Shown here: positions 1-7,927 of the stretch, piece by piece
Position numbering within the stretch: position 1 is the stretch's first letter
Layout: each line of letters begins with the position of its first letter
DNA from: Micromonospora sp. WMMD812
GTDB taxonomy: Bacteria > Actinomycetota > Actinomycetes > Mycobacteriales > Micromonosporaceae
DNA: 64,000 nt
NCBI RefSeq assembly: GCF_027497215.1
Contig: NZ_CP114904.1
Location: 2,564,001 to 2,628,000, forward strand
Reading direction: 5' to 3'
Notes under the pieces: model-generated
The model's input: the letters and a program-made list of their open reading frames with translations, nothing else
What the model was told of the DNA's origin: nothing
The model's database searches: none
Made by a program: the position numbers and the translations under genes

Positions 1-266
1 CGGTGCCGCCGGTCCCGCCGGCGGCGCCGTCGGCCGACCCCCGGACGCAGGCCGCGCCGACGACCACGCCGGCACCGACCGGCGCCGCACCCGCGCCCGC
101 GCCCGCGACACCCCGGCCTACGCCGTCGTCGGAGCGGCCGGGTCTGCCGAACATCCCTTCGTTGCCACCGCTGCTGCCCAGCCCGGGCCGGAGCGGCGAG
201 ACCCCCAGCCTGCCGCTGCCGTCGCTGCCCGGATTGCCGCTGCCCACCGGCATCCCACTCGGCTGA
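1..266 (+). CDS. C-terminal end of a proline-rich protein (partial)
   Basis: Only the last 80-odd codons are inside the window; the frame is open from the left edge and stops with TGA at 264-266. The visible part is almost entirely Pro, Ala, Thr, Ser and Leu, with a 'LP' rich tail (for example LPSLPGLPLPTGIPLG). Such tails are common on actinobacterial surface or secreted proteins and on cytoplasmic-to-wall linkers, but there is no domain here that gives a function. The GTG at position 3 is probably an internal valine rather than the start, because the frame continues upstream. It is convergent with the ThDP enzyme that ends at 330. Confidence 0.5.
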   Translation, partial: VPPVPPAAPSADPRTQAAPTTTPAPTGAAPAPAPATPRPTPSSERPGLPNIPSLPPLLPSPGRSGETPSLPLPSLPGLPLPTGIPLG

Positions 267-329
267 GCCGGGGGTGGCCCGCTGGCGCACGTCGGGCCGC
301 CGCCTGGTCCACCCCGCGGCGCGCCGGGT

Positions 330-2138
330 TCAGTCCGACCGGTGGAAGAGGCGGTGCCACTCCGCCTTGACCGTGCTGACCACCGACTCGCCGACGACGT
401 CCTCGGCGATCGTGAAGAAGGCGGGGTCGCCGGAGAACTCGGCTTTCATGGTCTGGATGATCTGATCCCGCGTCAGGTGCGGCGGAATGAGGGGCACGTC
501 GGCGTCGACCACGGCGTCGATGACGAAGGGCCGGTCCGCGGCGAACGCCGCCTCGACGACCGCGGAGATCTGCTCGGGCGCCTCGATGCGCGCGCCGTCG
601 AGGCCGAGCAGGCGCGCCCAGCCGGCGTACGGCACGTCCGGGAGCGAGGCCGAGGCGGGATCGGGTTTCTTGCCGAGCGTCCCGCGGGTCTCCCAGGAGA
701 CGTACGCCAGGCTGCGGTTGTTGAGCACGAGCACGACGAACTGCCGATTGGGCCAGTTCTGCCAGTGGCGCGCGACGGTGATGAGTTCGTTGACGCCGTT
801 CATCTGCATGGCGCCGTCGCCGATGAGCGCCAGGAGCGGGCGGTCCGGGTGCGCGGTCTTGGCCGCGATGGCGTACGGCATCCCGCCACCCATGGAGAGC
901 AACAGCCCGGCGAGGCTGCCCAGCTGGGTCGGACGCATCTGCAGGTCGCGCGCGTACCAACTGGTGGCGGTGCCGCAGTCGGCGGCCACCATCGCGTCGT
1001 CGGCGAGCCGTTCGGAGAGCGCCCGCACCACCGCCTCCGGGTTGACCGGGTGGGCGCGGGCCTTCGCCCGTTCGCTGGAGTACTGCTCCCAGCGCGCCTT
1101 CCATCCCGCGACGTCGTCGCGCCAGGCCGTGTTCGCCTGCTGGTCGAGCCGCGGCAGCAGCGCGGCCAGGGTCGCGCCCGCGTCACCGAGCAGGTTGACC
1201 TCGGTGGGATAGCGCAGGCCGCACCGTGCCCCGTCCCGGTCGATCTGCACCGCCCGGGCGGTCCCGGGCGCCGGGTAGTACTCCGAGTAGGGCATGTTCG
1301 ATCCGATGATCAGCAGGGTGTCGCAGCGGCGCATGAGCTCCCAGCTCGCGGTGGTGCCGAGCAGGCCGATGGAGCCGGTCACCCAGGGCAGCCGGTCGTC
1401 GAGGACCGTCTTGCCCAGCAGCGCCTTCGCCGCCCCCGCGCCGAGCCGGTCGGCGACCTGCCGTACCAGTTCGCTCTGCCCGAGCGCGCCGGCGCCGACG
1501 AGGAGGGCCACCCGGGATCCCGCGTTGAGCACCTCCGCGGCCCTCGCCACGTCGGCGTCCGGCGGGGCGCCCACCGCGGTGCTGGGCGCGGTGCTGGTGT
1601 GGAAGTACCCGTGTGCGTCGGGCGACTGCGGCATCGCCGGCCGGTCCTGCACGTCGCTCGGCACGATCAGCACGGTCGGCGCCTTCGCCGCCAGGGCGGT
1701 CCGGCACGCGCGATCGACCATGTGCTCGACCTGCGCGGCGTCGGCGATGGTCTGGATGTACGCCTGCCCGACGTCCTTGTAGACGCTGTGCAGGTCGATC
1801 TCCTGGTAGTAGTTCCCGCCGAGTGCCGTCAACGCGGTCTGCCCGAGCACCGCGACGACCGGCACGTGGTCGAGCAGGGCGTCGTAGACCCCGTTGAGCG
1901 CGTGCAGGGCGCCGGGACCGCTGGTGACGACACAGCATCCGATCGGGCTGCCGCCGAACTTGACGTCCGCCGTGGCGGCGAAACCCGCCGTCTCCTCGTG
2001 CCGTACCTGGATGAACTCCACGTCATCGCGATCACCGATGGCGGCGATGACGCCGCCGATCCCGTCGCCGGGGTAGCCGTAGACGCGGTGCACACCCCAG
2101 CGACGCAACCGGTCCACGATGTGCTCGGCGACGTTCAT
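330..2138 (-). CDS. ThDP-dependent pyruvate oxidase / acetolactate-synthase-like enzyme
   Basis: About 602 residues, typical for the POX/ALS family of thiamin-diphosphate enzymes. The N-terminal Pyr domain has GYPGDGIGG near residues 21-29 and the catalytic-Glu region RHEE near 46-49. The family signature TSGPGALHALNGVYDALLD follows, then a central FAD/ADP-type domain, and the PP domain has the metal-binding GDGAMQMNG motif near residue 440 with the distal NN about 30 residues later. These proteins decarboxylate a 2-keto acid, usually pyruvate; the acceptor (quinone, oxygen or a second keto acid) cannot be read from sequence. I chose the ATG at 2136-2138 because GAAGGG lies about 8 bases upstream and the family N-terminus (NVAEHIVDRL) begins there; an in-frame upstream start would add a Pro/Arg-rich non-family stretch. 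It appears monocistronic. Confidence 0.85.
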   Translation of the reverse strand: MNVAEHIVDRLRRWGVHRVYGYPGDGIGGVIAAIGDRDDVEFIQVRHEETAGFAATADVKFGGSPIGCCVVTSGPGALHALNGVYDALLDHVPVVAVLGQTALTALGGNYYQEIDLHSVYKDVGQAYIQTIADAAQVEHMVDRACRTALAAKAPTVLIVPSDVQDRPAMPQSPDAHGYFHTSTAPSTAVGAPPDADVARAAEVLNAGSRVALLVGAGALGQSELVRQVADRLGAGAAKALLGKTVLDDRLPWVTGSIGLLGTTASWELMRRCDTLLIIGSNMPYSEYYPAPGTARAVQIDRDGARCGLRYPTEVNLLGDAGATLAALLPRLDQQANTAWRDDVAGWKARWEQYSSERAKARAHPVNPEAVVRALSERLADDAMVAADCGTATSWYARDLQMRPTQLGSLAGLLLSMGGGMPYAIAAKTAHPDRPLLALIGDGAMQMNGVNELITVARHWQNWPNRQFVVLVLNNRSLAYVSWETRGTLGKKPDPASASLPDVPYAGWARLLGLDGARIEAPEQISAVVEAAFAADRPFVIDAVVDADVPLIPPHLTRDQIIQTMKAEFSGDPAFFTIAEDVVGESVVSTVKAEWHRLFHRSD

Positions 2139-2304
2139 GACACAGCCCTTCGGCGCCGGCGGCGGAACGGGGACACGAGCCGGTGGCCGGTCGACGGCCG
2201 GTGCGTGCCTGGATCGACCGTAGGGCGCGGGGACGGCACGAGGGACGGCTGCGGCGGCATTCACGAGATGGAGTGAACGCCGGCCGGATGCGCCCCGGCG
2301 CCTC

Positions 2305-2970
2305 TCAGTGGTGCAGGTGTTCGATCAGGAGGCTGACGCCGATGGCGACCATGCCCACGCCCGAGAGGCGGCTGACGACGCGGGCGGTGGCGGGCCGGGC
2401 GCGCAGCACCGTCCGGGCGAAGCGGCCCATCGTGGCGTAGAAGATCGCGCAGGTGAGGGTGAACAGCAGCCCGAGCAGTCCGAGTTGGACGGCGACCGGC
2501 CAATCCCACCGGGCGTCGGTGAACTGCGGCAGCAACGCGACGAAGAGCAGCAGGGCCTTCGGGTTCAGGCCGCTGACCCCGACGCCACGGGCCAGGAGGG
2601 CCCAGCCGGCGGGGTGCGCCCGCCCGTCGCGGCCTTCGGCGCCCGGGGCGGCGTCGACCGGGCCGGCCGACGTGGCGCCCGCCGGGGTCGGGACCGGGCC
2701 GACCAGTGTGGTCACACCCAGCCAGACGAGATAGAGGCCACCGGCGACGGTGAGCACGGTCATGGCCAGGGGTGTTCCGGCGACGAGGGCCCCCGTCCCG
2801 GCGGCGACCACCAGGGTCATCGCCGTGTAACCGAGCACCAGGCCACCGACCGCCGCGGCGACCGGTCCGCCGCGCAGCGCGGTGCCGAGGGTGAACGCCC
2901 AGTCGGCGCCGGGGATGACGATGAGCAGGAGCGCTACCGCCCAGAAGGCGAGCACGGAGTGGGCTGGCAT
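2305..2970 (-). CDS. LysE/RhtB-family amino-acid exporter
   Basis: A 221-residue protein with about six hydrophobic segments, the usual size for LysE/RhtB translocators. The N-terminal segment contains the characteristic PGADWAFTLGTAL pattern, and later SGLNPKALLLFVALLPQF matches the conserved 'NPK' loop of the family. These proteins export amino acids such as lysine, homoserine or threonine; the substrate is not predictable here. A Pro/Gly/Ala-rich loop of roughly 30 residues interrupts the middle of the protein. AAGAAGG precedes the ATG at 2968-2970. It is divergent from an Lrp/AsnC regulator, the standard arrangement for amino-acid-controlled LysE exporters. Confidence 0.85.
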   Translation of the reverse strand: MPAHSVLAFWAVALLLIVIPGADWAFTLGTALRGGPVAAAVGGLVLGYTAMTLVVAAGTGALVAGTPLAMTVLTVAGGLYLVWLGVTTLVGPVPTPAGATSAGPVDAAPGAEGRDGRAHPAGWALLARGVGVSGLNPKALLLFVALLPQFTDARWDWPVAVQLGLLGLLFTLTCAIFYATMGRFARTVLRARPATARVVSRLSGVGMVAIGVSLLIEHLHH

Positions 2971-3078
2971 GGGCCTTCTTCCGTCGACGAGGCTCGTGCG
3001 GAAACGCTATGCGTCATCAACCGGAAAGTGGTTCCAGCTTTACCCTCGACACCCCGTGCGGCTGGGAGGATCTGCTGC

Positions 3079-3531
3079 ATGGACCGGATCGACCGGAAGA
3101 TTCTTGCTGAGCTGCAGACCGACGGGCGGCTCACCGTCACCGACCTGGCGGCCCGCGTCGGGCTGTCCGTCTCCCCCTGCCACCGACGACTGCGCGAGTT
3201 GGAGCGCAGCGGCACGATCCGCGGCTACCGGGCCGTGGTGAACCCGTCCGCGCTGGGTCTGACCTTCGAGGCGCTGCTCTTCGTCACCATGCGGCAGGAG
3301 GACCGGGACACGTTGCTCGCCTTCGAGGCCGCCGTCGCCGAGGTGCCGAACGTGGTGCAGGCCCAGCGGCTCTTCGGCGACCCGGACTACCTGCTGCGCA
3401 TCGTCACCGCCGACCTCGGCGCCTACCAGCGTCTGGAGGACGACGTCCTGGCCCGGTTGCCCGGGGTGCAGCGGCTGACCTCGACGCTGGTCATGAAGAA
3501 CGTGGTCACGGAACGTCCGCTCCCCGCCTGA
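3079..3531 (+). CDS. Lrp/AsnC-family transcriptional regulator
   Basis: A 150-residue protein with the standard Lrp/AsnC plan: an N-terminal winged helix-turn-helix (DRIDRKILAELQTDGRLT, then LAARVGLSVSPCHRRLRELE) and a C-terminal RAM ligand-binding domain containing DYLLRIVTADLGAYQRL. Lrp-type proteins bind amino acids and control transport or catabolism. The ATG at 3079 is preceded by GGAGGA at good spacing. It is divergent from the LysE exporter, and the 108-bp gap between the two starts is the likely control region. I infer that this protein regulates the exporter in response to its substrate, by analogy with LysG/LysE and BkdR/LysE pairs. Confidence 0.9.
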   Translation: MDRIDRKILAELQTDGRLTVTDLAARVGLSVSPCHRRLRELERSGTIRGYRAVVNPSALGLTFEALLFVTMRQEDRDTLLAFEAAVAEVPNVVQAQRLFGDPDYLLRIVTADLGAYQRLEDDVLARLPGVQRLTSTLVMKNVVTERPLPA

Positions 3532-3544
3532 GGCCCCGCGGCGG

Positions 3545-4120
3545 TCAGCGGGCGGCGGCGACGAGGTCCTCGACGAGGCGGGGCGCGGCGGTCGCCGCCA
3601 CGGTCGCGTCGGGCCGGCCGGCGCTGGCGTAGACCCCCTCGACGACCAGCCAGATCCGGTCGGCGAGCCGGCCCGGGTCGGCCACGCCCAGCCGGGCCAC
3701 CAACCGGTCGAGCTCGGTGCGGGTGTCGAGCAGGTACGCCCGGGCCACCGAGGCGGGCTCGCCGTCGTCGTCCGGGAACTCGGTCAGGTAGCGGCGGAAC
3801 GCGCAGCCCCGGAAGCCCGGGCGGGCGACCGCGGCGGCGATCTCGTCGACGAACGCGACCACCTGGACGGCCGGGTCGTCGCCGACCACCGCGTGGATCG
3901 CGGCGGCCGAGGATCGCTCCCGCTCCCGTCGGGTCGCCCGCAGGTAGGCGGCCACCAGGTCGCTCTTGCTGGGAAAGTGGGTGTAGAGGAGGTTCTTTCC
4001 GCAGCCGGCGGCCTCGATGACCTGGTTCATGCCCACCGCGCGGACCCCGTGCCGGTAGAAGAGGCGCGCTGCCGTGGCCAGGATGCGTTCCCGACTGCCC
4101 GGGGCCGCCGTACGCGCCAT
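3545..4120 (-). CDS. TetR-family repressor divergent from thiolase
   Basis: A 191-residue TetR protein. The N-terminal HTH reads SRERILATAARLFYRHGVRAVGMNQVIEAAGCGKNLLYTHFPSKSDL, a standard TetR DNA-binding domain, followed by an all-helical ligand domain. The start at 4118-4120 is preceded by GGAGAGGGAGGG. Two identical 16-bp palindromes lie in the 144-bp region shared with the divergent thiolase gene, so self-regulation and control of the thiolase is the simplest model. The ligand is probably an acyl-CoA or a hydrophobic acid, judging only by the controlled gene. Confidence 0.88.
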   Translation of the reverse strand: MARTAAPGSRERILATAARLFYRHGVRAVGMNQVIEAAGCGKNLLYTHFPSKSDLVAAYLRATRRERERSSAAAIHAVVGDDPAVQVVAFVDEIAAAVARPGFRGCAFRRYLTEFPDDDGEPASVARAYLLDTRTELDRLVARLGVADPGRLADRIWLVVEGVYASAGRPDATVAATAAPRLVEDLVAAAR

Positions 4121-4155
4121 CGTCCCTCCCTCTCCGCCCGTTGTGGCAAGGGTAA

Positions 4156-4171
4156 CGGACCGATCGGTCCG
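4156..4171. promoter_or_regulatory. TetR operator copy 1 (16-bp perfect palindrome)
   Basis: CGGACCGATCGGTCCG is a perfect 16-bp palindrome, repeated exactly at 4224-4239 in the same intergenic region. It lies 36 bp upstream of the tetR start, where it could block tetR transcription. Confidence 0.75.
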
Positions 4172-4223
4172 GCACCGGTTGACCGGAGTGTGTCCTCCGG
4201 CGCAGTATCGGACCAACCAGTCC

Positions 4224-4239
4224 CGGACCGATCGGTCCG
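4224..4239. promoter_or_regulatory. TetR operator copy 2 (16-bp perfect palindrome)
   Basis: Second exact copy of CGGACCGATCGGTCCG, 68 bp centre to centre from the first and 26 bp upstream of the thiolase ATG. Its position suggests steric control of the thiolase promoter. Confidence 0.75.
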
Positions 4240-4264
4240 TCACGAGACGAACCAGGAGACAGCG

Positions 4265-5458
4265 ATGCGCGACGCGGTGATCGTCGAGGCGGTACGGACC
4301 CCGGTGGCAAAGGGCAAGCCGGGCGGCGGGTACGCCCACCTCCACCCGGTCGACCTGCACGCGCACGCCCTGCGCAGCCTGGCGGCCCGGGTCCCCGGGC
4401 TCGACCCCGCGGAGATCGACGACGTGATCGGCGGCGCGGTCAACCAGGTGGGCGAACAGAGCACGAACACCACCCGGCTCGCCGCGCTGGCCGCCGGCCT
4501 GCCCGAATCGGTACCCGGCGTGACCGTCGACCGGCAGTGCGGCAGCAGCCAGCAGGCGCTGAGCTTCGCCGCCCAGGGTCTGGTCGCCGGGGCGTACGAC
4601 ATCGTGGTCGCCTCGGGGGTCGAGTCGATGAGCCGGGTGCCGATCGGAAGCGCCGCCGTCGTCGACGGGGTCCGGGCCGACTTCGCGGGCCCCTCGGTCA
4701 CCGCGCGCTACCCCGGGGGCCTCGTCCCCCAGGGCGTCAGCGCCGAGCTGATCGCCCGCAAGTGGGCCCTGTCCCGTACCCAGCTCGACGAGTTCGCCGC
4801 GACCAGCCACCACCGGGCCGCCGAGGCATGGCGGGCGGGGCGGTTCGACGGCGAGGTCGCTCCGGTGCCCGGCGCCGAGTTGGCCCGGGACGAGACGATC
4901 CGGCCGGACACCAGTGTCGACCGGCTCGCCGGTCTGCCGGTCGCGTTCGCCGCCGACCGCTGGACCCGGCGGTTCGGCGACATCGACTGGAAGGTGACCG
5001 CCGGCAACTCCAGCCCGCTCAACGACGGGTCGGCGGCCCTGCTGCTCACCACCGGCGAGACCGCCCGCCGGCGGGGCTGGCGGCCCCGTGCGCGCATCCA
5101 CACCGCCACGGTCGTCGGCGACGACCCGGTCTTCATGCTGACCGGCATCATCCCGGCCACCGCGAAGGTGCTCGCCCGCGCCGGGCTGACCATCGACGAC
5201 ATCGACGCGTTCGAGGTCAACGAGGCCTTCTCGTCGGTCGTACTGGCCTGGTCGGCGGAGACCGGGGCCGACCTGGCGAAGGTCAACATCGACGGCGGCG
5301 CGATCGCCATCGGGCACCCGCTCGGAGCGAGCGGGGCGCGACTGGCCACCACCCTGCTGGGCGTGCTCGAACGCACCGGCGGGCGCTACGGCCTGCAGAC
5401 CATGTGCGAGGCGGGCGGCACGGCCAACGCCACGATCATCGAGCGGCTCGATAGCTGA
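4265..5458 (+). CDS. Acetyl-CoA acetyltransferase / 3-ketoacyl-CoA thiolase
   Basis: A 397-residue thiolase, the standard family length. The nucleophilic cysteine is in DRQCGSSQQ (Cys92), the catalytic histidine in GHPLGASGAR (His351), and the second catalytic cysteine in MCEAGG (Cys381), so all three active-site motifs are intact. The family signature NEAFSSVVLAW is also present. The enzyme cleaves or condenses acyl-CoA in beta-oxidation or acetoacetyl-CoA formation. AGGAGACAGCG precedes the ATG. It stands alone downstream of two TetR operators; no acyl-CoA dehydrogenase or hydratase is next to it, so its pathway is not defined by context. Confidence 0.93.
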   Translation: MRDAVIVEAVRTPVAKGKPGGGYAHLHPVDLHAHALRSLAARVPGLDPAEIDDVIGGAVNQVGEQSTNTTRLAALAAGLPESVPGVTVDRQCGSSQQALSFAAQGLVAGAYDIVVASGVESMSRVPIGSAAVVDGVRADFAGPSVTARYPGGLVPQGVSAELIARKWALSRTQLDEFAATSHHRAAEAWRAGRFDGEVAPVPGAELARDETIRPDTSVDRLAGLPVAFAADRWTRRFGDIDWKVTAGNSSPLNDGSAALLLTTGETARRRGWRPRARIHTATVVGDDPVFMLTGIIPATAKVLARAGLTIDDIDAFEVNEAFSSVVLAWSAETGADLAKVNIDGGAIAIGHPLGASGARLATTLLGVLERTGGRYGLQTMCEAGGTANATIIERLDS

Positions 5459-5500
5459 GCCGTCGACCACGACCCGGCGCGACGTCCAGGCTCGGCGGGC

Positions 5501-5548
5501 GGCGGGACAGGCCGACCGCCGGCGGGACAGGACTGGCGGCGGGACAGG
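5501..5548. repeat. Three copies of an 11-bp G-rich repeat
   Basis: GGCGGGACAGG occurs at 5501, 5521 and 5538 in the short gap between the convergent thiolase and TetR genes. It is an irregular direct repeat with no coding role that I can see. Confidence 0.5.
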
Positions 5549-5563
5549 CCGGCGGCCGGCAGG

Positions 5564-6241
5564 TCAGCGGGACGAGTCCGTCCCGCTGGCCCGGTCGTCG
5601 GCCGCCGCCGCCAGGTCCGGGGGCAGCACGCCGTAGAGCATGCGCAGGCTGGCGTCGGTGAGCGCGTCCAACAGCTCGTCGTCGGACTGCTCCTCGGGGT
5701 GGCTGTACGCCTGGGCGAACATGCTCAGCCGCAGGTTGACCACCATCAGGGAGAGCAGTTTCGGGTCCGCCGGGACGGTGCGATTCGCCCGCGCGTCACG
5801 CTCGATCCGCCGCTCCATCACCATGCAGCCGCTGCCGATGATCTTCTCGCGGACGGCGAGGACCTCGGGCCCCGGGTCAGGGTTCAGGAACGCCTCGGAC
5901 AGCCAGCGACCGTCGATCTTCCAGCGGCGCAGGCCCTTGGCGAAGCCCCGGCGCAGCGCGGCCCGGTCGAGCTGGTCCGACTCCACCCACTCGCTCATCT
6001 CCTGCTCGGAGACCCCGAGCGTCTCGGAGTACAGCTCGGCGAGCAGGGCGTGCTTGGACTCGAAGTAGAAGTAGAAGCCGGAGCGGGTGATGCCGGCGGC
6101 GGCGGACACCTCGTCGATGGTCAGCTGCGCCAGGGGCTTGTGCCGCAGCAGCTCGCGAGCGGCGTCGAGGAGCGCCCGCTCACGTTGATCGCCCTTGGTC
6201 GGGCGGCGTCGACCTCCGGAGGCTGGCATGCCGGCCATCAT
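5564..6241 (-). CDS. TetR-family repressor (EthR-like) of divergent MFS exporter
   Basis: About 225 residues. The HTH is QRERALLDAARELLRHKPLAQLTIDEVSAAAGITRSGFYFYFESKHALLAELY, the 'SGFYFYF' form typical of EthR-like TetR proteins. The C-terminal domain is helical and probably ligand-binding. Start choice is uncertain: ATG codons lie at 6241, 6238 and 6229, and an in-frame TTG at 6253; no strong ribosome binding site decides. It is divergent from an MFS exporter, and the gap contains a 43-bp nested dyad that overlaps the start region and the exporter promoter. Repression of the exporter with release by its substrate is the likely role. Confidence 0.85.
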   Translation of the reverse strand: MMAGMPASGGRRRPTKGDQRERALLDAARELLRHKPLAQLTIDEVSAAAGITRSGFYFYFESKHALLAELYSETLGVSEQEMSEWVESDQLDRAALRRGFAKGLRRWKIDGRWLSEAFLNPDPGPEVLAVREKIIGSGCMVMERRIERDARANRTVPADPKLLSLMVVNLRLSMFAQAYSHPEEQSDDELLDALTDASLRMLYGVLPPDLAAAADDRASGTDSSR

Positions 6242-6245
6242 ACCC

Positions 6246-6288
6246 CGCGTCAAAGGTAGTCGACGTCACGTCGGCTTTTTTTGACGCG
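6246..6288. promoter_or_regulatory. 43-bp nested dyad, candidate TetR operator
   Basis: Outer arms CGCGTCAAA (6246-6254) and TTTGACGCG (6280-6288) are a perfect 9-bp inverted repeat. Inside is a second perfect dyad, CGACGT-C-ACGTCG (6261-6273). Both are centred on base 6267. The length suits an operator bound by two TetR dimers, as known for EthR and QacR. Confidence 0.7.
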
Positions 6289-6291
6289 ACG

Positions 6292-6320
6292 TTGAAAACG
6301 CGGGTGAGGCGACCTAGCTT
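6292..6320 (+). promoter_or_regulatory. Predicted sigma70-type promoter of the MFS gene
   Basis: TTGAAA (6292-6297) and TAGCTT (6315-6320) are separated by 17 bp, close to the actinobacterial vegetative consensus. The -35 box begins four bases after the 43-bp dyad, so a repressor bound there would block polymerase. Confidence 0.55.
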
Positions 6321-6352
6321 TGGCGCGTCGCCGATCGAAAGTGAGTCCCTTG

Positions 6353-7852
6353 ATGTCCACCGCCGTCGCGCACCGGCCCGCGTCCCGGCTGCTGCTGCCG
6401 GTCGCCGCCTACGGTGTGCTGCTGCTCACCTCCCTGCAGTCGCTGGTCGTGCCGATCCTCGGCCAGCTCCAGACGGCGCTGCACTCGACACCCGGCGCCG
6501 TCAGCTGGGTGTTGACCGTCAACCTGCTGGCCGCCGCCGTGCTGACGCCCGTGCTGGGCCGGCTCGGGGATCTGCGGGGTCGCCGCCCCGTGCTGCTCGC
6601 CGTGCTCGTCGTGGTGCTGGCCGGCTCGCTGCTCGCCGCCACGACGCAGGACCTGCCGCTGCTGCTGATCGCCCGCGCCATGCAGGGCGCCAGCTGGGCG
6701 ATCTTCCCGATCGGCATCAGCCTGTTGCGCGACGAGCTGCCCCCGGCGCGACTCACCAGCGCCATGGCCATCGTGAGCGGGACCGTCTCGGTGGGTGTCG
6801 GTCTCGGCCTGGCCGCGACCGGGCTGCTCCTCCACGACGGCGGGAGCTACCAGCGGGTCTTCTGGCTCGCCGTCGCGCTGACCGCTGTCGGGCTGGTCGC
6901 GACCTGGCTGGTCGTACCCCGCCGCCGGCCCACCACCCACGGTCGCCTCGACTGGGCCGGCGCCGGCCTGCTCGGCGGCGCGCTGGTGCTCCTGCTGCTT
7001 CCGCTGGCGAAGGGGAACGCCTGGGGCTGGGAATCGGTCCGGGTGATCGGGCTGGTCGTGGCGGCGGTTGCCGCGTTCGTCGCCTTCGTCCTGGTGGAGC
7101 GGCGCGTCGCCCAGCCGCTGGTCAGCATCCGCATGCTGAGCCACCGCCCGCTGGCCATCGCCAACGTCGCCGGACTGATGCTCGGCGCCGCCATGTTCGT
7201 CGGGTACCTCGGCGTCTCCGCGTTCGTGCAGACGCCGCCCGCTCTCGCCGGGTACGGGTTCGCCGCGACGGTGCTCGCCGCGAGCCTGGTCTACCTGTTG
7301 CCCGGCGCGCTCAGCGGGGTCATCACCGCGCCGCTCGGCGGGCGGCTCGTCGCCCGGTTCGGCGCGAAGGCGACGCTGGCGCTCGCCCTGCTCGTCTCGG
7401 CGACCGGGTTCGTCCTCCTGGCCGCCCTGCACACGACGACCTGGCAACTCATCCTCAGCTCGTTCCTGATCTCCAACGGCGTCACGCTGGGCTACGCGGC
7501 GCTGCCGGCGCTCGTGGTCGAGCACGTCACACCCGCCGAGACCGGCATCGCCAACAGCGTCAACTCGCTCGCCCGGTCGGTCGGGGGGGCGGTGGCCACC
7601 GCGCTGGTGGCGACCATGCTCAGCCGCAACCTGGTTCCGGGGCTGCCGGTGCCGCTGCCCCAGGTGTCGCAGTACGTCATCACGGCCGCCGTGGCGGCGG
7701 CCGGCGTCGTGCTGGTCGCGGTGCTCGTCCTCGTGGGGCTGCCCCGCCGGCCGCGCGCCGGGCTGACGGCGGCACAGGTCGAGGCCGACGACGTGCTCGG
7801 CGCCGCCGGGCTGGACATTCCCGCCGTGCTGCGTCCCGCGCCCAGCAACTGA
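6353..7852 (+). CDS. MFS multidrug exporter (DHA2-like, about 14 TM)
   Basis: A 499-residue integral membrane protein with many hydrophobic helices. Motif A-like GRLGDLRGRRPVLL lies between the second and third helices, as in MFS drug:H+ antiporters, and the length and helix count fit the 14-TM DHA2 family. The ATG at 6353 is preferred because the predicted promoter ends at 6320 and the hydrophobic N-terminus begins soon after; the ribosome binding site is weak. The divergent EthR-like TetR gene and the dyad between them indicate substrate-induced efflux. A hairpin follows the stop codon, so it is probably monocistronic. Confidence 0.88.
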   Translation: MSTAVAHRPASRLLLPVAAYGVLLLTSLQSLVVPILGQLQTALHSTPGAVSWVLTVNLLAAAVLTPVLGRLGDLRGRRPVLLAVLVVVLAGSLLAATTQDLPLLLIARAMQGASWAIFPIGISLLRDELPPARLTSAMAIVSGTVSVGVGLGLAATGLLLHDGGSYQRVFWLAVALTAVGLVATWLVVPRRRPTTHGRLDWAGAGLLGGALVLLLLPLAKGNAWGWESVRVIGLVVAAVAAFVAFVLVERRVAQPLVSIRMLSHRPLAIANVAGLMLGAAMFVGYLGVSAFVQTPPALAGYGFAATVLAASLVYLLPGALSGVITAPLGGRLVARFGAKATLALALLVSATGFVLLAALHTTTWQLILSSFLISNGVTLGYAALPALVVEHVTPAETGIANSVNSLARSVGGAVATALVATMLSRNLVPGLPVPLPQVSQYVITAAVAAAGVVLVAVLVLVGLPRRPRAGLTAAQVEADDVLGAAGLDIPAVLRPAPSN

Positions 7853-7859
7853 GCGGACC

Positions 7860-7891
7860 GGGGAGCGGGGCGGTCGCCGCGCCCGCTCCCC
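7860..7891. terminator. GC-rich hairpin after MFS gene
   Basis: GGGGAGCGGG (7860-7869) pairs with CCCGCTCCCC (7882-7891), a 10-bp perfect stem with a 12-nt loop, directly after the MFS stop codon. No U-tract follows, as is common in high-GC actinomycetes. Confidence 0.55.
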
Positions 7892-7927
7892 TCGCCCCGG
7901 GAGGACGGGCGCGGGAAGACTGTCGCC

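Noticed and set aside
342..2276. A 644-codon open frame antisense to the ThDP enzyme
   Set aside because: It mirrors the real gene's third-position GC bias, has no recognisable domain, and its protein is Arg/Gly/Val-rich low complexity. The same reasoning removes many other long antisense frames, such as those over 6314-8029 and 21872-23593.
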